A stretch of 14,872 nt of DNA. It comes from Ferrimonas sp044433165. Its GTDB lineage: Bacteria > Pseudomonadota > Gammaproteobacteria > Enterobacterales > Shewanellaceae. The DNA lies in the NCBI GenBank assembly GCA_044433165.1, contig JAWXTX010000069.1:1-14872 (forward strand). Direction: 5' to 3'. The notes below the pieces were generated by a model. It did not search any database. It was not told the DNA's origin and worked only from the letters and a program-made list of their open reading frames with translations. The position numbers were made by a program, and so were the translations under genes. Positions 8,686-14,872 of this stretch are shown here, one piece after another (position 1 is the stretch's first letter; the number at the start of each line of letters is the position of its first letter).

Positions 8686-8800
8686 GGAGCCAAACCAAAA
8701 ACAACGCTTTTTGCCCATATGAGGTCGATACTTTCGCGGTATCTGACTTAATAAGGCAACAAATCCACCGATATTTATTCAGAGAACAAGGAGCCAAACC
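8686..8800. repeat. 11-bp direct repeat GGAGCCAAACC upstream of maoP
   Basis: GGAGCCAAACC occurs at 8686-8696 and again at 8790-8800. The second copy contains part of the maoP ribosome binding site and abuts its GTG. The copies are 104 bp apart in the 238-bp region between divergent mltF-like and maoP. No start codon follows the first copy at a suitable distance. It may be a small local duplication or a regulatory site. Confidence 0.5.
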
Positions 8801-9160
8801 GTGACCTCTCCTTCTGCGGCCGACAGCTTCCAGCAAAATGGCTTATTCAGCGACAAACGTTATCCACGAGGTTTGAGCCGTAGCGGTATTTTTACTCTCG
8901 GCGAAGCACAAATACTTGAGCGCCATGGGAATGCTTTTCAAGCGTTATCCAGTGGCACTTGTGCGCCACGTAATGAAGAAGAACAACGTTTTATCGATGT
9001 TGCTCATGGTCGTGAAACTCCCGTTACTCCGGCTGAAAAAGTATGGATGAAATACCAGAAAACACTAAGCCGCCGTAGCTATACATTAACGTCTTCAAAC
9101 CGCAGCAACAGCGGTGACGACGACGATGGCAGTGTTGATACAAGCTTAGATCTCGATTAA
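8801..9160 (+). CDS. maoP: MaoP (YifE, DUF413) Ori-macrodomain organising protein
   Basis: A 119-residue small cytoplasmic protein clearly related to E. coli MaoP/YifE (about 112 residues). The shared pattern is YPRGLSRSGIFTLGEAQILERHGNAFQAL, matching the E. coli [26 protein letters not shown] block, followed by EEEQRFIDVAHGRETPVTPAEKVWMKY. In E. coli, MaoP acts with the cis site maoS to constrain DNA mobility in the Ori macrodomain. The C-terminus is acidic (GDDDDGSVDTSLDLD), as in the family. The GTG start at 8801 is well supported by AAGGAG at 8788-8793, 7-nt spacing. It stands divergent from the lytic transglycosylase gene and convergent with azurin. A maoS-like site may lie in the upstream 238 bp, but I cannot identify it by eye. 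Confidence 0.93.
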   Translation: MTSPSAADSFQQNGLFSDKRYPRGLSRSGIFTLGEAQILERHGNAFQALSSGTCAPRNEEEQRFIDVAHGRETPVTPAEKVWMKYQKTLSRRSYTLTSSNRSNSGDDDDGSVDTSLDLD

Positions 9161-9181
9161 TTAAGCCGACACGGCATCAAC

Positions 9182-9212
9182 AAAAATGCCAGCGCAAGGC
9201 GCTGGCATTTTT
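9182..9212. terminator. Bidirectional terminator between maoP and azurin genes
   Basis: A perfect 14-bp inverted repeat, 9182-9195 with 9199-9212, core TGCCAGCGC/GCGCTGGCA, 3-nt loop AAG. It is flanked by A5 on the left and T5 on the right. It lies 22 nt after the maoP stop and 27 nt beyond the azurin stop, so it can terminate both convergent transcripts. Confidence 0.95.
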
Positions 9213-9238
9213 AGGCGTACAAGCGCCATCAACCGCAA

Positions 9239-9709
9239 TTAGCTCTCAACAACCAATTTGCCTTTCATAATTGCCCAGTGGCCTGGGAATGAACAAAAGA
9301 ACGTGTAGTCACCATTCGCGTCCAATTCCGCCACATCAAATTCAATCTGGGTGCTTTCACCACCGCCGATAATTTCGGTTGCTGCAATTACCCGTACGTC
9401 ATCGGGCTTTACATAATGATTATCAGCACCTGCTCGCATGCCATCAGTAGCGACGGCTTGTACGTCGGCCGTATTGCTGAGCACCCAGTTGTGCCCCATG
9501 ACGGTCTTAGGCAACTTACCACTGTGGTTTAGAGTAAGCTTTACTTTTTCACAGCTACTTGGCACGACTATCGTTTGCTGATCAAACTGCATTTGATCGC
9601 TACTATTCACCGTTAATGCGCATTCATCGGCCCAGGCTACTTGGCTGGTGCCACCGAATAAAAATGCAAATGCGATGATGGAACGGCCGTATCGTTTTTG
9701 ATTCATCAT
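9239..9709 (-). CDS. azu: Azurin (type 1 blue copper electron carrier)
   Basis: A periplasmic one-electron carrier. A signal peptide of about 27 residues ends QVAWA-D, leaving a mature chain of 129 residues, the usual azurin size (128). In mature numbering the copper ligands all match: Gly45/His46 (VMGHNWVL), Cys112, His117 and Met121 (FFCSFPGHWAIM). The structural disulphide Cys3-Cys26 is present, and the TDGM and KPDD blocks match Pseudomonas azurin. Two start codons are adjacent: ATG 9709 and ATG 9706. The ribosome binding site AGGGAG lies only 3 nt before the first, so 9706 is better spaced. A possible -10 (TATACT, 9751-9746) lies upstream without a good -35. No nitrite reductase, cytochrome or other redox partner is in the window, so its electron donor and acceptor are unknown here. 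Confidence 0.96.
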   Translation of the reverse strand: MMNQKRYGRSIIAFAFLFGGTSQVAWADECALTVNSSDQMQFDQQTIVVPSSCEKVKLTLNHSGKLPKTVMGHNWVLSNTADVQAVATDGMRAGADNHYVKPDDVRVIAATEIIGGGESTQIEFDVAELDANGDYTFFCSFPGHWAIMKGKLVVES

Positions 9710-9782
9710 GTGCTCCCTATAAGTGCTTAATCGCTTACCGACTAAAGTATATAAAACTGTTTTCGTTAGGAAAATATTAGGA

Positions 9783-9803
9783 AAACGATCAGATTAATCG
9801 TTT
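9783..9803. promoter_or_regulatory. Inverted repeat AAACGAT-N7-ATCGTTT upstream of azurin
   Basis: Perfect 7-bp arms at 9783-9789 and 9797-9803 around a 7-nt centre, about 75-95 bp upstream of the azurin start and just upstream of its likely -35 region. The placement suits a dimeric activator or repressor. It does not fit the FNR/Anr consensus TTGAT-N4-ATCAA, and I cannot name the regulator. Confidence 0.35.
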
Positions 9804-9975
9804 AACGTTGCTCCATTATTGTTCCAAACATCTTAACCTGTCGCTACAAACCATTATTCCCTCTCAATGCATAATGGTTCTTGGCTGACAAAGCCTAGTC
9901 TATGGCATTGATAGTCTGCTGGGGATATCTCAATTTATGGCTTAAAAGTCATACTAATATAGCAGGCTACATAAT

Positions 9976-10008
9976 AAAAAATCAGCCGCAACATGGGTTG
10001 CGGCTGAT
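9976..10008 (-). terminator. Rho-independent terminator of chemoreceptor 1
   Basis: Read on the minus strand: a perfect 12-bp stem (10008-9997 with 9992-9981, core CAGCCGCAAC/GTTGCGGCTG), a 4-nt loop and a T6 run. It begins 29 nt after the receptor stop. Confidence 0.93.
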
Positions 10009-10039
10009 CCATTCAAAACAATAACGCCTTTTTCGTTTA

Positions 10040-11110
10040 GGACTTCTGATATTTAAAGAACGATAATTCTTTTGATAGCTTGTCCGTTAATTGCGAAATT
10101 TCGCGGTTCGACTCTTTGGTGCTGTGCAGGCTTTCAGTGTTATCGCGTACCAGCGTTGAAATGGTATCTAACTGACCCGACATATCCAAAGTCACGGAGT
10201 TTTGCTCTTCCGACGCCGTAGCGACCAAGCTATTGATCTCAGAAAGCTTAATAATTTCACTGGAAATCATGTCGAATGAGGCAATCAATTGCTCAGACAC
10301 CTCTTTGAATTCCACCATCAAACTCACGTTATTAGACATCGACTGGTCGGCAATCGTTGCTTGCTCTTGCAGCTCAGAGATGATCGACTGGATGTCTAAG
10401 GTTGATTGCTGAGTCTTCTGCGCCAAGTTACGCACTTCATCCGCAACCACCGCGAAACCACGTCCCTGCTCTCCAGCACGCGCCGCTTCAATAGCAGCAT
10501 TCAATGCCAATAAGTTAGTTTGCTCAGAGATGTTATTAATCACCACTACCACAGAGCTGATCTTGTCGGTGTAGCTTTTCAAGCACGCCACAATCTCACT
10601 GGTATTTTCAATGGAATGCTGAATGTTAGTGGTTGCTTCCGTAGAACTAGTCAAATAGCTGTTGCTGTCCGTGATAACCTTCTTAGCACTGGTGGTCGCG
10701 CTTTCTGCATTCACGGCATAACGGGCCACTTCGTGGGCGGTCGAAGACATCTCCGTCGAAGCCGTTGCAGCTTGCTCAATCGACGCAAATTCAGCTTGTG
10801 CGTTAGCGGTATTACTCTCAATCGCTGCCGTAATAGTGATCTGCTCTTTTTTCAGATCGGAAATGGTCGCGTGTGAATTTAGGATGAAATCTTTCAAACG
10901 GGAGTTTAAAAACACTAAATTATCAGTAATGTCATCCAATTCATTATTGAATTTCGCCGGCTTATAATCCGATACTTTGCCATCGGCCATTTGGCTGATC
11001 CAAGTTTTGATCACCTCAATGGACTCAAACTCTTTTTTCAACACAAAGTACATGGCCAGCAAAATCAAGCAAGACAGCAGTAACAAGTAGAAAATGCTGA
11101 GCTTAATGTC
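10040..11110 (-). repeat. Tandem paralogous repeat, copy 1 (TM2 to C-terminus of chemoreceptor 1)
   Basis: Nearly identical to 12280-13350 at a constant offset of 2240 bp, with scattered single-base, mostly synonymous differences. At protein level about 14 of roughly 345 residues differ. The upstream sensor halves differ much more. Confidence 0.85.
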
Positions 11111-11589
11111 GTAGAGCGTAGACTGGTAAATTTGCGATGTTGGCAGCATAGAGAACAATAACTTACCATCTAATGTCTCCATAGAAACGACATAGTTATC
11201 ATTATTCAAACCAGTATAACTGATGGTTTTACCATTGAGATTACGAAATTCTGGGCGAATATCAAAAATGTTACGACCAATCCAATCACTGCGTTCTTGG
11301 CTGGCACTCATCACTAGACCAGAGGTATCCGTTAATACAAAAGGACGAATATCATTAAAGATGCTGCTGCCGAATAGATCAAAGGCAACCACACCAACAA
11401 TCTGATTGTTAACTTTAACTGGTGCAGAAACGGTTAAGGTTAAACGACCGTCCGTTGCCGATGGGTATAATTCCGTTTTATAGAAGTCTTTTCCACGCAT
11501 GACTTCCATGAACCAATCGCGATTCAAAGTACGGGGGTTAAAGTCTGCATCCAAACCAAAGTTTGTATAAGTGGTTCCAGTTGCTGATG

Positions 11590-11595
11590 AAAAAA
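11590..11595 (-). other. Frameshift site: A6 (T6 on coding strand) homopolymer
   Basis: The coding strand reads GCC TTT TTT CAT. A seventh T would keep the sensor frame shared with receptor 2. Because the second TTT codon can re-pair perfectly after slipping back one base, ribosomal -1 slippage or transcriptional slippage could restore some full-length protein. A homopolymer sequencing error would look the same. Confidence 0.85.
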
Positions 11596-11916
11596 GGCTT
11601 CAACATAGCCATAATTACTTTGCTTGTGGCTGGCAATTTTAACCAACTTATCAAAGTCATTATCCACGACACTGTGCGCAGCCAAATAAGCAAAATCAAC
11701 TAAGTTGCGTTTAATTTCAGCAATGCTGCTTTCATATTCATCTTTTAGACCGCTGATTTGAAATGCGTTCTCTTCCATAATGGAGTTTTCTTGCATTTCA
11801 ATCTTGGTGACATAAGACAAACCAGAAACAAGAGCAACCAAAAACATGGTTACAAAAAAGCAATAAAAAACAACCTTTTTAATCACAACAGAATCCAATA
11901 ATAAGCCGAAGGAGTA

Positions 11917-11949
11917 TTTCACCAACCAAATGGTTATTAAATGGTGAAA
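11917..11949 (-). promoter_or_regulatory. Inverted repeat over the start of chemoreceptor 1
   Basis: Arms TTTCACCA (11917-11924) and TGGTGAAA (11942-11949) with a 17-nt spacer. In the transcript the 3' arm contains the GTG start (11922-11920). Inside the spacer, AACCA-AA-TGGTT can form a small second hairpin, so alternative folds are possible. It may limit translation initiation, or be a DNA operator. Confidence 0.45.
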
Positions 11950-12018
11950 CCAAATGTAAACATGCCGCCAATGCTAATACAGCACAAACACCGGCGAGTT
12001 AATGTCTTCAGAACACCG

Positions 12019-12027
12019 ATCATAACA
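12019..12027 (-). promoter_or_regulatory. Candidate extended -10 promoter of chemoreceptor 1
   Basis: On the minus strand TGTTATGAT fits TGn-TATGAT, an extended -10, with only a poor -35. After a 17-nt gap comes TAACTCGCC (12001-11993). The same pair with the same 17-nt gap occurs upstream of chemoreceptor 2, which is the main support. Confidence 0.45.
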
Positions 12028-12219
12028 CCACTAGAACTTTAAACCCAGTGGTGATTTCCATCACTACAATTAAGGCAAAAAAATGGCAACAATAAAGATT
12101 GAAACAAAGTTAAATAACGCCACTTCTAAACACTCACATTATCAGACCTCGACTTACTTTAATGCCTCGCAACAATCATTTAACAAAATCGACAATTTAG
12201 AAGGCATCATGTTCGAACG

Positions 12220-12245
12220 AAAAATAACCGCAACAAATTGTGACC
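12220..12245 (-). terminator. Degenerate terminator remnant after chemoreceptor 2
   Basis: It lies 32 nt after the receptor 2 stop, the same distance as the strong terminator of receptor 3. The coding strand keeps a 3' arm and T run, GTTGCGGTTATTTTT, resembling GTTGCGGCTGATTTTTT of receptor 1. The 5' arm GTCACAA pairs only with a mismatch and G-T wobbles. Probably weak or inactive. Confidence 0.45.
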
Positions 12246-12276
12246 ACTTAATTTAAAGCGTTACTTATTTTTTAAT

Positions 12277-14160
12277 TTATGATTTCTGATATTTAAAGAA
12301 CGATAGCTCTTCTGACAACTTGTCGGTTAACTGCGAGATCTCACGGTTCGACTCTTTAGTACTGTTCAAACTTTCGGTGTTATCACGTACCAGCGTTGAG
12401 ATGGTATCTAACTGGCCAGACATATCCAAAGTAACTGAGTTCTGCTCTTCCGATGCGGTAGCAACCAAGCTATTGATCTCTGATAGTTTCATAATTTCGC
12501 TGGAAATCAGGTCGAATGAGGCAATCAATTGTTCAGATACCTCTTTGAACTCCGCCATCAGATTTACGTTATTTGACATAGATTGATCTGCGATGGTTGC
12601 TTGCTCTTGCAGCTCCGAGATGATCGACTGAATGTCTAAGGTTGATTGCTGAGTCTTCTGCGCCAAATTACGTACTTCATCCGCAACCACCGCAAAACCA
12701 CGTCCCTGCTCTCCAGCACGCGCCGCCTCAATAGCGGCGTTCAATGCCAGTAAGTTGGTTTGCTCGGAGATGTTATTAATCACCACAACCACAGAGCTGA
12801 TCTTATCGGTGTAGCTCTTTAAGCACGCCACAATCTCACTGGTATTTTCAATAGAGCGCTGAATATTGATTGTCACTTCCGTAGAACTGGCCAAGTAACT
12901 GTTACTGTCCGTGATAACCTTCTTAGCACTGGTGGTCGCGCTTTCGGCGTTCACCGCATAACGTGCGACTTCATGTGCGGTCGAAGACATCTCTGTCGAA
13001 GCCGTTGCTGCTTGCTCAATTGATGCAAATTCGGCGTGTGCGTTGGCGGTATTACTCTCAATCGCGGCAGTAATGGTGATCTGCTCTTTTTTCAGATCTG
13101 ATATGGTTGCGTGTGAATTTAGGATGAAACCTTTCAAACGAGTATTTAAAAACACCAGGTTATCCGTAATCTCATCCAACTCATTATTGAATTTAGCCGG
13201 CTTATAATCCGATACCTTGCCATCGGCCATTTGGCTGATCCAGTTTTTAATCAGCTCAATGGATTCAAACTCTTTTTTCAACACAAAGTACATGGCCAGC
13301 AAAATCAAACAAGCCAGCAATAACGAATAAAGAATGCTTAACTTAATGTCATTAAAAGTCGACTGGTAAATTTCAGAAGCTGACATCATGGAGTATAGGT
13401 ATGCATTGTCTACTTCCACTTTAGAGACAATATACACATCACCATTCAAGCCACTGTAGCTCATGGTCTCTTGTTGCAAGCCACGAAATTCTGGGCGAAT
13501 ATCATAAATATTACGGCCAATCCAATCACTACGTTCGTGGCTGGCACTCATCACCAGACCTTGTTTATCGGTAAGAACGAATGGACGAATATCGTGAAAG
13601 AGATTATCGCCACGCAAATCAAAACCGACAACACCAACCACTCGATTATTCACTTTAATCGGTGCTGAAACGGTTAAAGTCATTACACCGCTATTCGCAG
13701 ATGGGTAGAACCCACTTTGATAAAAGTCTCTGCCATTCATGACTTCTATAAACCAATCGCGCTTCGCTTCACGAGGGTTAAAATTAGGCTCCAGACCACG
13801 ATGGGTATACAGTCGTCCATCGGCCAATGCAAAGAACACTTCTGTATAGCCATAATTATGATGTTTGTGATTGGCTACCTTCACGAAGCTCTCAAAATCA
13901 TGATTCACCATATTATGAGCAGCCAAATACGCAAATTCCAATACGCTTTTTTTGATCATCAACATGCTGTATTGATAATCATCGCTCAACCCTTGAATTT
14001 GAAATGCATTTTCTTCTGCTATGGCTTTTTCTTGCATCTCAATTTTGGTCATATAAGACAAACCAGAAACTAAGGCAACCAAAAGCATGGTTACAAATGA
14101 GCAATAAAAAACGATCTTTTTAATCACAGTGAAGTCCAATAATGAGCCCAGTAGTAGCAA
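12277..14160 (-). CDS. Methyl-accepting chemotaxis protein 2 (intact, dCache-type sensor)
   Basis: A 627-residue inner-membrane chemoreceptor. TM1 lies at about residues 13-36 (IVFYCSFVTMLLVALVSGL). The periplasmic dCache_1-like sensor spans about 40-260, with R134-D-W-F137 and the later MTLTVSAPIKVNNRVVGVVGFDL segment. The R-x-W-F and Asp resemble part of the amino-acid-binding dCache motif, but the set is incomplete, so the ligand is unknown. TM2 lies at about 268-290, followed by a short HAMP-like linker (ISQMADGKVSDYKPAKFNNELDEI) and the MCP signalling domain. The tip at about 455-495 reads EQTNLLALNAAIEAARAGEQGRGFAVV. There is no C-terminal CheR-binding pentapeptide; it ends FFKYQKS. The start is uncertain: TTG 14160 has no ribosome binding site, while GTG 14127 (VIKKIVFYC) is conserved with receptor 1 and follows TTGGA. 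Its last roughly 1070 bp are nearly identical to those of receptors 1 and 3. Confidence 0.92.
   Translation of the reverse strand: MLLLGSLLDFTVIKKIVFYCSFVTMLLVALVSGLSYMTKIEMQEKAIAEENAFQIQGLSDDYQYSMLMIKKSVLEFAYLAAHNMVNHDFESFVKVANHKHHNYGYTEVFFALADGRLYTHRGLEPNFNPREAKRDWFIEVMNGRDFYQSGFYPSANSGVMTLTVSAPIKVNNRVVGVVGFDLRGDNLFHDIRPFVLTDKQGLVMSASHERSDWIGRNIYDIRPEFRGLQQETMSYSGLNGDVYIVSKVEVDNAYLYSMMSASEIYQSTFNDIKLSILYSLLLACLILLAMYFVLKKEFESIELIKNWISQMADGKVSDYKPAKFNNELDEITDNLVFLNTRLKGFILNSHATISDLKKEQITITAAIESNTANAHAEFASIEQAATASTEMSSTAHEVARYAVNAESATTSAKKVITDSNSYLASSTEVTINIQRSIENTSEIVACLKSYTDKISSVVVVINNISEQTNLLALNAAIEAARAGEQGRGFAVVADEVRNLAQKTQQSTLDIQSIISELQEQATIADQSMSNNVNLMAEFKEVSEQLIASFDLISSEIMKLSEINSLVATASEEQNSVTLDMSGQLDTISTLVRDNTESLNSTKESNREISQLTDKLSEELSFFKYQKS
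12280..13350 (-). repeat. Tandem paralogous repeat, copy 2 (TM2 to C-terminus of chemoreceptor 2)
   Basis: Aligns without gaps to copy 1 (offset 2240 bp) and to the visible part of copy 3 (offset 2190 bp). It is a substrate for homologous recombination or gene conversion within the array. Confidence 0.85.
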
Positions 14161-14188
14161 AAAAATTGAATCTAGTTAAGTTTGCTAC
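14154..14188 (-). promoter_or_regulatory. Inverted repeat over the start of chemoreceptor 2
   Basis: Arms GTAGCAAA (14154-14161) and TTTGCTAC (14181-14188), 19-nt spacer, extendable outward by one G-T and one A-T pair. The 3' arm of the transcript contains the TTG start (14160-14158). The position and geometry match the repeat at receptor 1, but the sequences are unrelated. Confidence 0.45.
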
Positions 14189-14230
14189 CAAAAGTAAATT
14201 CAGGGGCGAGTAAATCTATTAGGCGATTTC

Positions 14231-14239
14231 ATCATAGCA
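14231..14239 (-). promoter_or_regulatory. Candidate extended -10 promoter of chemoreceptor 2
   Basis: On the minus strand TGCTATGAT fits TGn-TATGAT, followed after 17 nt by TTACTCGCC (14213-14205). This is the same arrangement as at receptor 1, although the 17 nt between differ. There is no strong -35, and no good sigma-28 promoter is seen. Confidence 0.45.
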
Positions 14240-14405
14240 CTATCCACCACGCAAGCCCAGCAGTGAATCTTCAGCTTATATAAGTGTATTTAAGTTTCAG
14301 GCGTAAAAATCAAACCCACCACCAGAGTTAACAAAATAAACACAAAACCATGACGCGTTACATTTGTAGTTTCTCGGTGTTGACAAATAACTCCATAAGA
14401 CTAAC

Positions 14406-14438
14406 AAAAAAATCGGCCACAACCGAAGTTGTAGCCGA
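14406..14438 (-). terminator. Rho-independent terminator of chemoreceptor 3
   Basis: On the minus strand: stem 14438-14428 with 14423-14413 (TCGGCTACAAC/GTTGTGGCCGA, 11 bp with one G-T wobble), loop TTCG, then a T7 run. It starts 32 nt after the receptor stop. Confidence 0.93.
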
Positions 14439-14469
14439 CTTGTAAAATACCATTTTATTGGTTGTATTT

Positions 14470-14872
14470 TTATTTTTGGTATTTAAAGAAGGAGAGTTCT
14501 TCTGACAATTTGTCGGTTAACTGCGAAATTTCACGGTTCGACTCTTTGGTGTTATTCAAACTCTCAGTGTTGTCACGTACCAAGGTTGAGATGGTATCTA
14601 ACTGCCCCGACATATCCAAAGTAACCGAGTTCTGCTCTTCTGATGCGGTAGCAACCAAGCTATTGATCTCAGACAGCTTCATGATTTCGCTGGAGATCAG
14701 GTCAAATGAGGCGATCAACTGCTCTGATACTTCCTTAAACTCAACCATCAGATTCACGTTATTAGACATGGACTGATCGGCAATGGTTGCTTGCTCTTGC
14801 AGCTCAGAGATGATCGACTGGATGTCTAAGGTTGATTGCTGAGTCTTCTGCGCCAAGTTACGCACTTCATCC
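14470..14872 (-). CDS. Methyl-accepting chemotaxis protein 3 (C-terminal part; 5' end beyond window)
   Basis: The reading frame is open from the right edge to a TAA at 14472-14470, giving about 134 codons of the C-terminal signalling domain. It begins in DEVRNLAQKTQQSTLDIQSII and ends FFKYQK, one residue shorter than the paralogues. Within the visible part it differs from receptor 2 at only about three residues: Val for Ala in NLMVEF, Asn for Ser in LNNTKES, and the missing terminal Ser. The gene continues to the right, so its sensor domain and start are not visible. It is the third member of the same-strand array, with its own strong terminator, so it is probably transcribed independently of receptor 2. 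Confidence 0.93.
   Translation of the reverse strand, partial: DEVRNLAQKTQQSTLDIQSIISELQEQATIADQSMSNNVNLMVEFKEVSEQLIASFDLISSEIMKLSEINSLVATASEEQNSVTLDMSGQLDTISTLVRDNTESLNNTKESNREISQLTDKLSEELSFFKYQK
14473..14872 (-). repeat. Tandem paralogous repeat, copy 3 (partial)
   Basis: The first 400 bp of a third copy, aligning to 12283-12682 at an offset of 2190 bp. It continues past the window edge. Confidence 0.8.

Larger units (their letters stand above)
9710..10036. other. Intergenic region between azurin and the first chemoreceptor
   Basis: About 327 bp. It contains the azurin leader and possible -10 (9746-9751), an inverted repeat at 9783-9803 and the terminator of the first chemoreceptor at 9976-10008. 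The rest (about 9804-9975) is AT-rich with no open frame of note and no RNA gene that I recognise. Confidence 0.5.
10037..11925 (-). pseudogene. Methyl-accepting chemotaxis protein 1, single-base frameshift in the sensor domain
   Basis: A membrane chemoreceptor that would bind a periplasmic ligand and control CheA, broken into two frames: 11925-11524 (133 codons, TTG or GTG start) and a frame running to 10037. The first reads TM1 (about residues 14-37) and the start of a dCache-type sensor, then diverges after NYGYVEAFF. Adding one T to the six-T run (minus strand) there restores SSATGTTYTNFGLDADFNPR. This aligns without gaps to ALADGRLYTHRGLEPNFNPR in receptor 2, giving a 629-residue protein. 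The remainder is intact: RDWF and Cache segments, TM2, a HAMP-like linker and the full signalling hairpin (EQTNLLALNAAIEAARAGEQGRGFAVVADEVRNLA), ending FFKYQKS. No other stop or deletion is seen, so the break is recent, programmed or a sequencing error. Both candidate starts are weak, and GTG 11922 lies in a hairpin. Confidence 0.85.
11926..12276. other. Intergenic region between chemoreceptors 1 and 2
   Basis: About 350 bp, AT-rich. It holds the start-region inverted repeat and the promoter/leader block of receptor 1 (up to 12027) and a decayed terminator of receptor 2 (12220-12245). Nothing recognisable lies in 12028-12219, and no open frame there looks coding. Confidence 0.5.
14161..14469. 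other. Intergenic region between chemoreceptors 2 and 3
   Basis: About 309 bp. It holds the inverted repeat and promoter/leader block of receptor 2 and the terminator of receptor 3 (14406-14438). The stretch 14240-14405 shows nothing recognisable. Confidence 0.5.

Noticed and set aside
10520..10876. 118-codon plus-strand frame within chemoreceptor 1, and similar frames antisense to receptors 2 and 3
   Set aside because: These mirror the conserved signalling domain on the opposite strand. Their recurrence across paralogues follows from the duplicated coding sequence, not from independent genes.
12019..12050. Sigma-28 flagellar promoter upstream of chemoreceptor 1 (TAAAGTTC present)
   Set aside because: TAAAGTTC resembles a sigma-28 -35, but no GCCGATAA-like element lies at the right spacing, and receptor 2 lacks the TAAAG element.
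1..14872. CRISPR arrays, tRNA/rRNA genes, insertion sequences, prophage or toxin-antitoxin modules
   Set aside because: No regular short direct repeats, no cloverleaf-like segments, no transposase or integrase motifs and no two-gene small toxin modules were seen. The large repeats are explained by the chemoreceptor paralogues.

Overview
The window looks like a chromosomal segment of a Gammaproteobacterium. The mid-range base composition, the Slt, MaoP and azurin homologues, and the membrane chemoreceptors suggest a marine or aquatic, Vibrionaceae- or Alteromonadales-like organism. The genus cannot be fixed from the sequence. I recognise no insertion sequence, prophage, CRISPR array, tRNA or rRNA. 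Gene assignments rest on remembered family motifs, not on a database search.

Layout. (1) 1-499, minus strand: tRNA adenosine deaminase tadA, cut at its 3' end by the window edge. (2) 883-2802, plus: soluble lytic transglycosylase slt, closed by a strong terminator. (3) 3051-7091, plus: a compact operon of a MoxR-type AAA+ ATPase, a DUF58 membrane protein and a TgpA-type membrane transglutaminase; the last two overlap by ATGA. (4) 7006-8562, minus: an MltF-like lytic transglycosylase (solute-binding domain plus SLT domain), whose 3' end overlaps tgpA antisense by 86 bp. (5) 8801-9160, plus: maoP (DUF413/YifE), convergent with (6) 9239-9709, minus: azurin; a near-perfect bidirectional terminator separates the two. 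(7) 9976-14872, minus: a tandem array of at least three paralogous methyl-accepting chemotaxis proteins. The first is frameshifted, the second intact, and the third cut by the window edge.

Themes. The left two thirds centre on the cell envelope. Two different lytic transglycosylases flank a MoxR/DUF58/transglutaminase operon, which is the same gene set as the tgpA operon of Pseudomonas aeruginosa. The right third is a young gene-duplication array. The signalling halves of the receptors are almost identical while the sensor halves have diverged, as expected if ligand specificity diversifies while coupling to CheA/CheW stays fixed.

The most notable observations are in this array. There is a one-base deletion in a six-A run (plus strand) that breaks an otherwise intact receptor. 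Matching 8-bp inverted repeats of unrelated sequence sit over the start codons of both receptors whose starts are visible. A shared extended -10 promoter and leader block recurs upstream of both. A terminator is preserved after receptors 1 and 3 but decayed after receptor 2. I did not find a clearly new multi-gene system.
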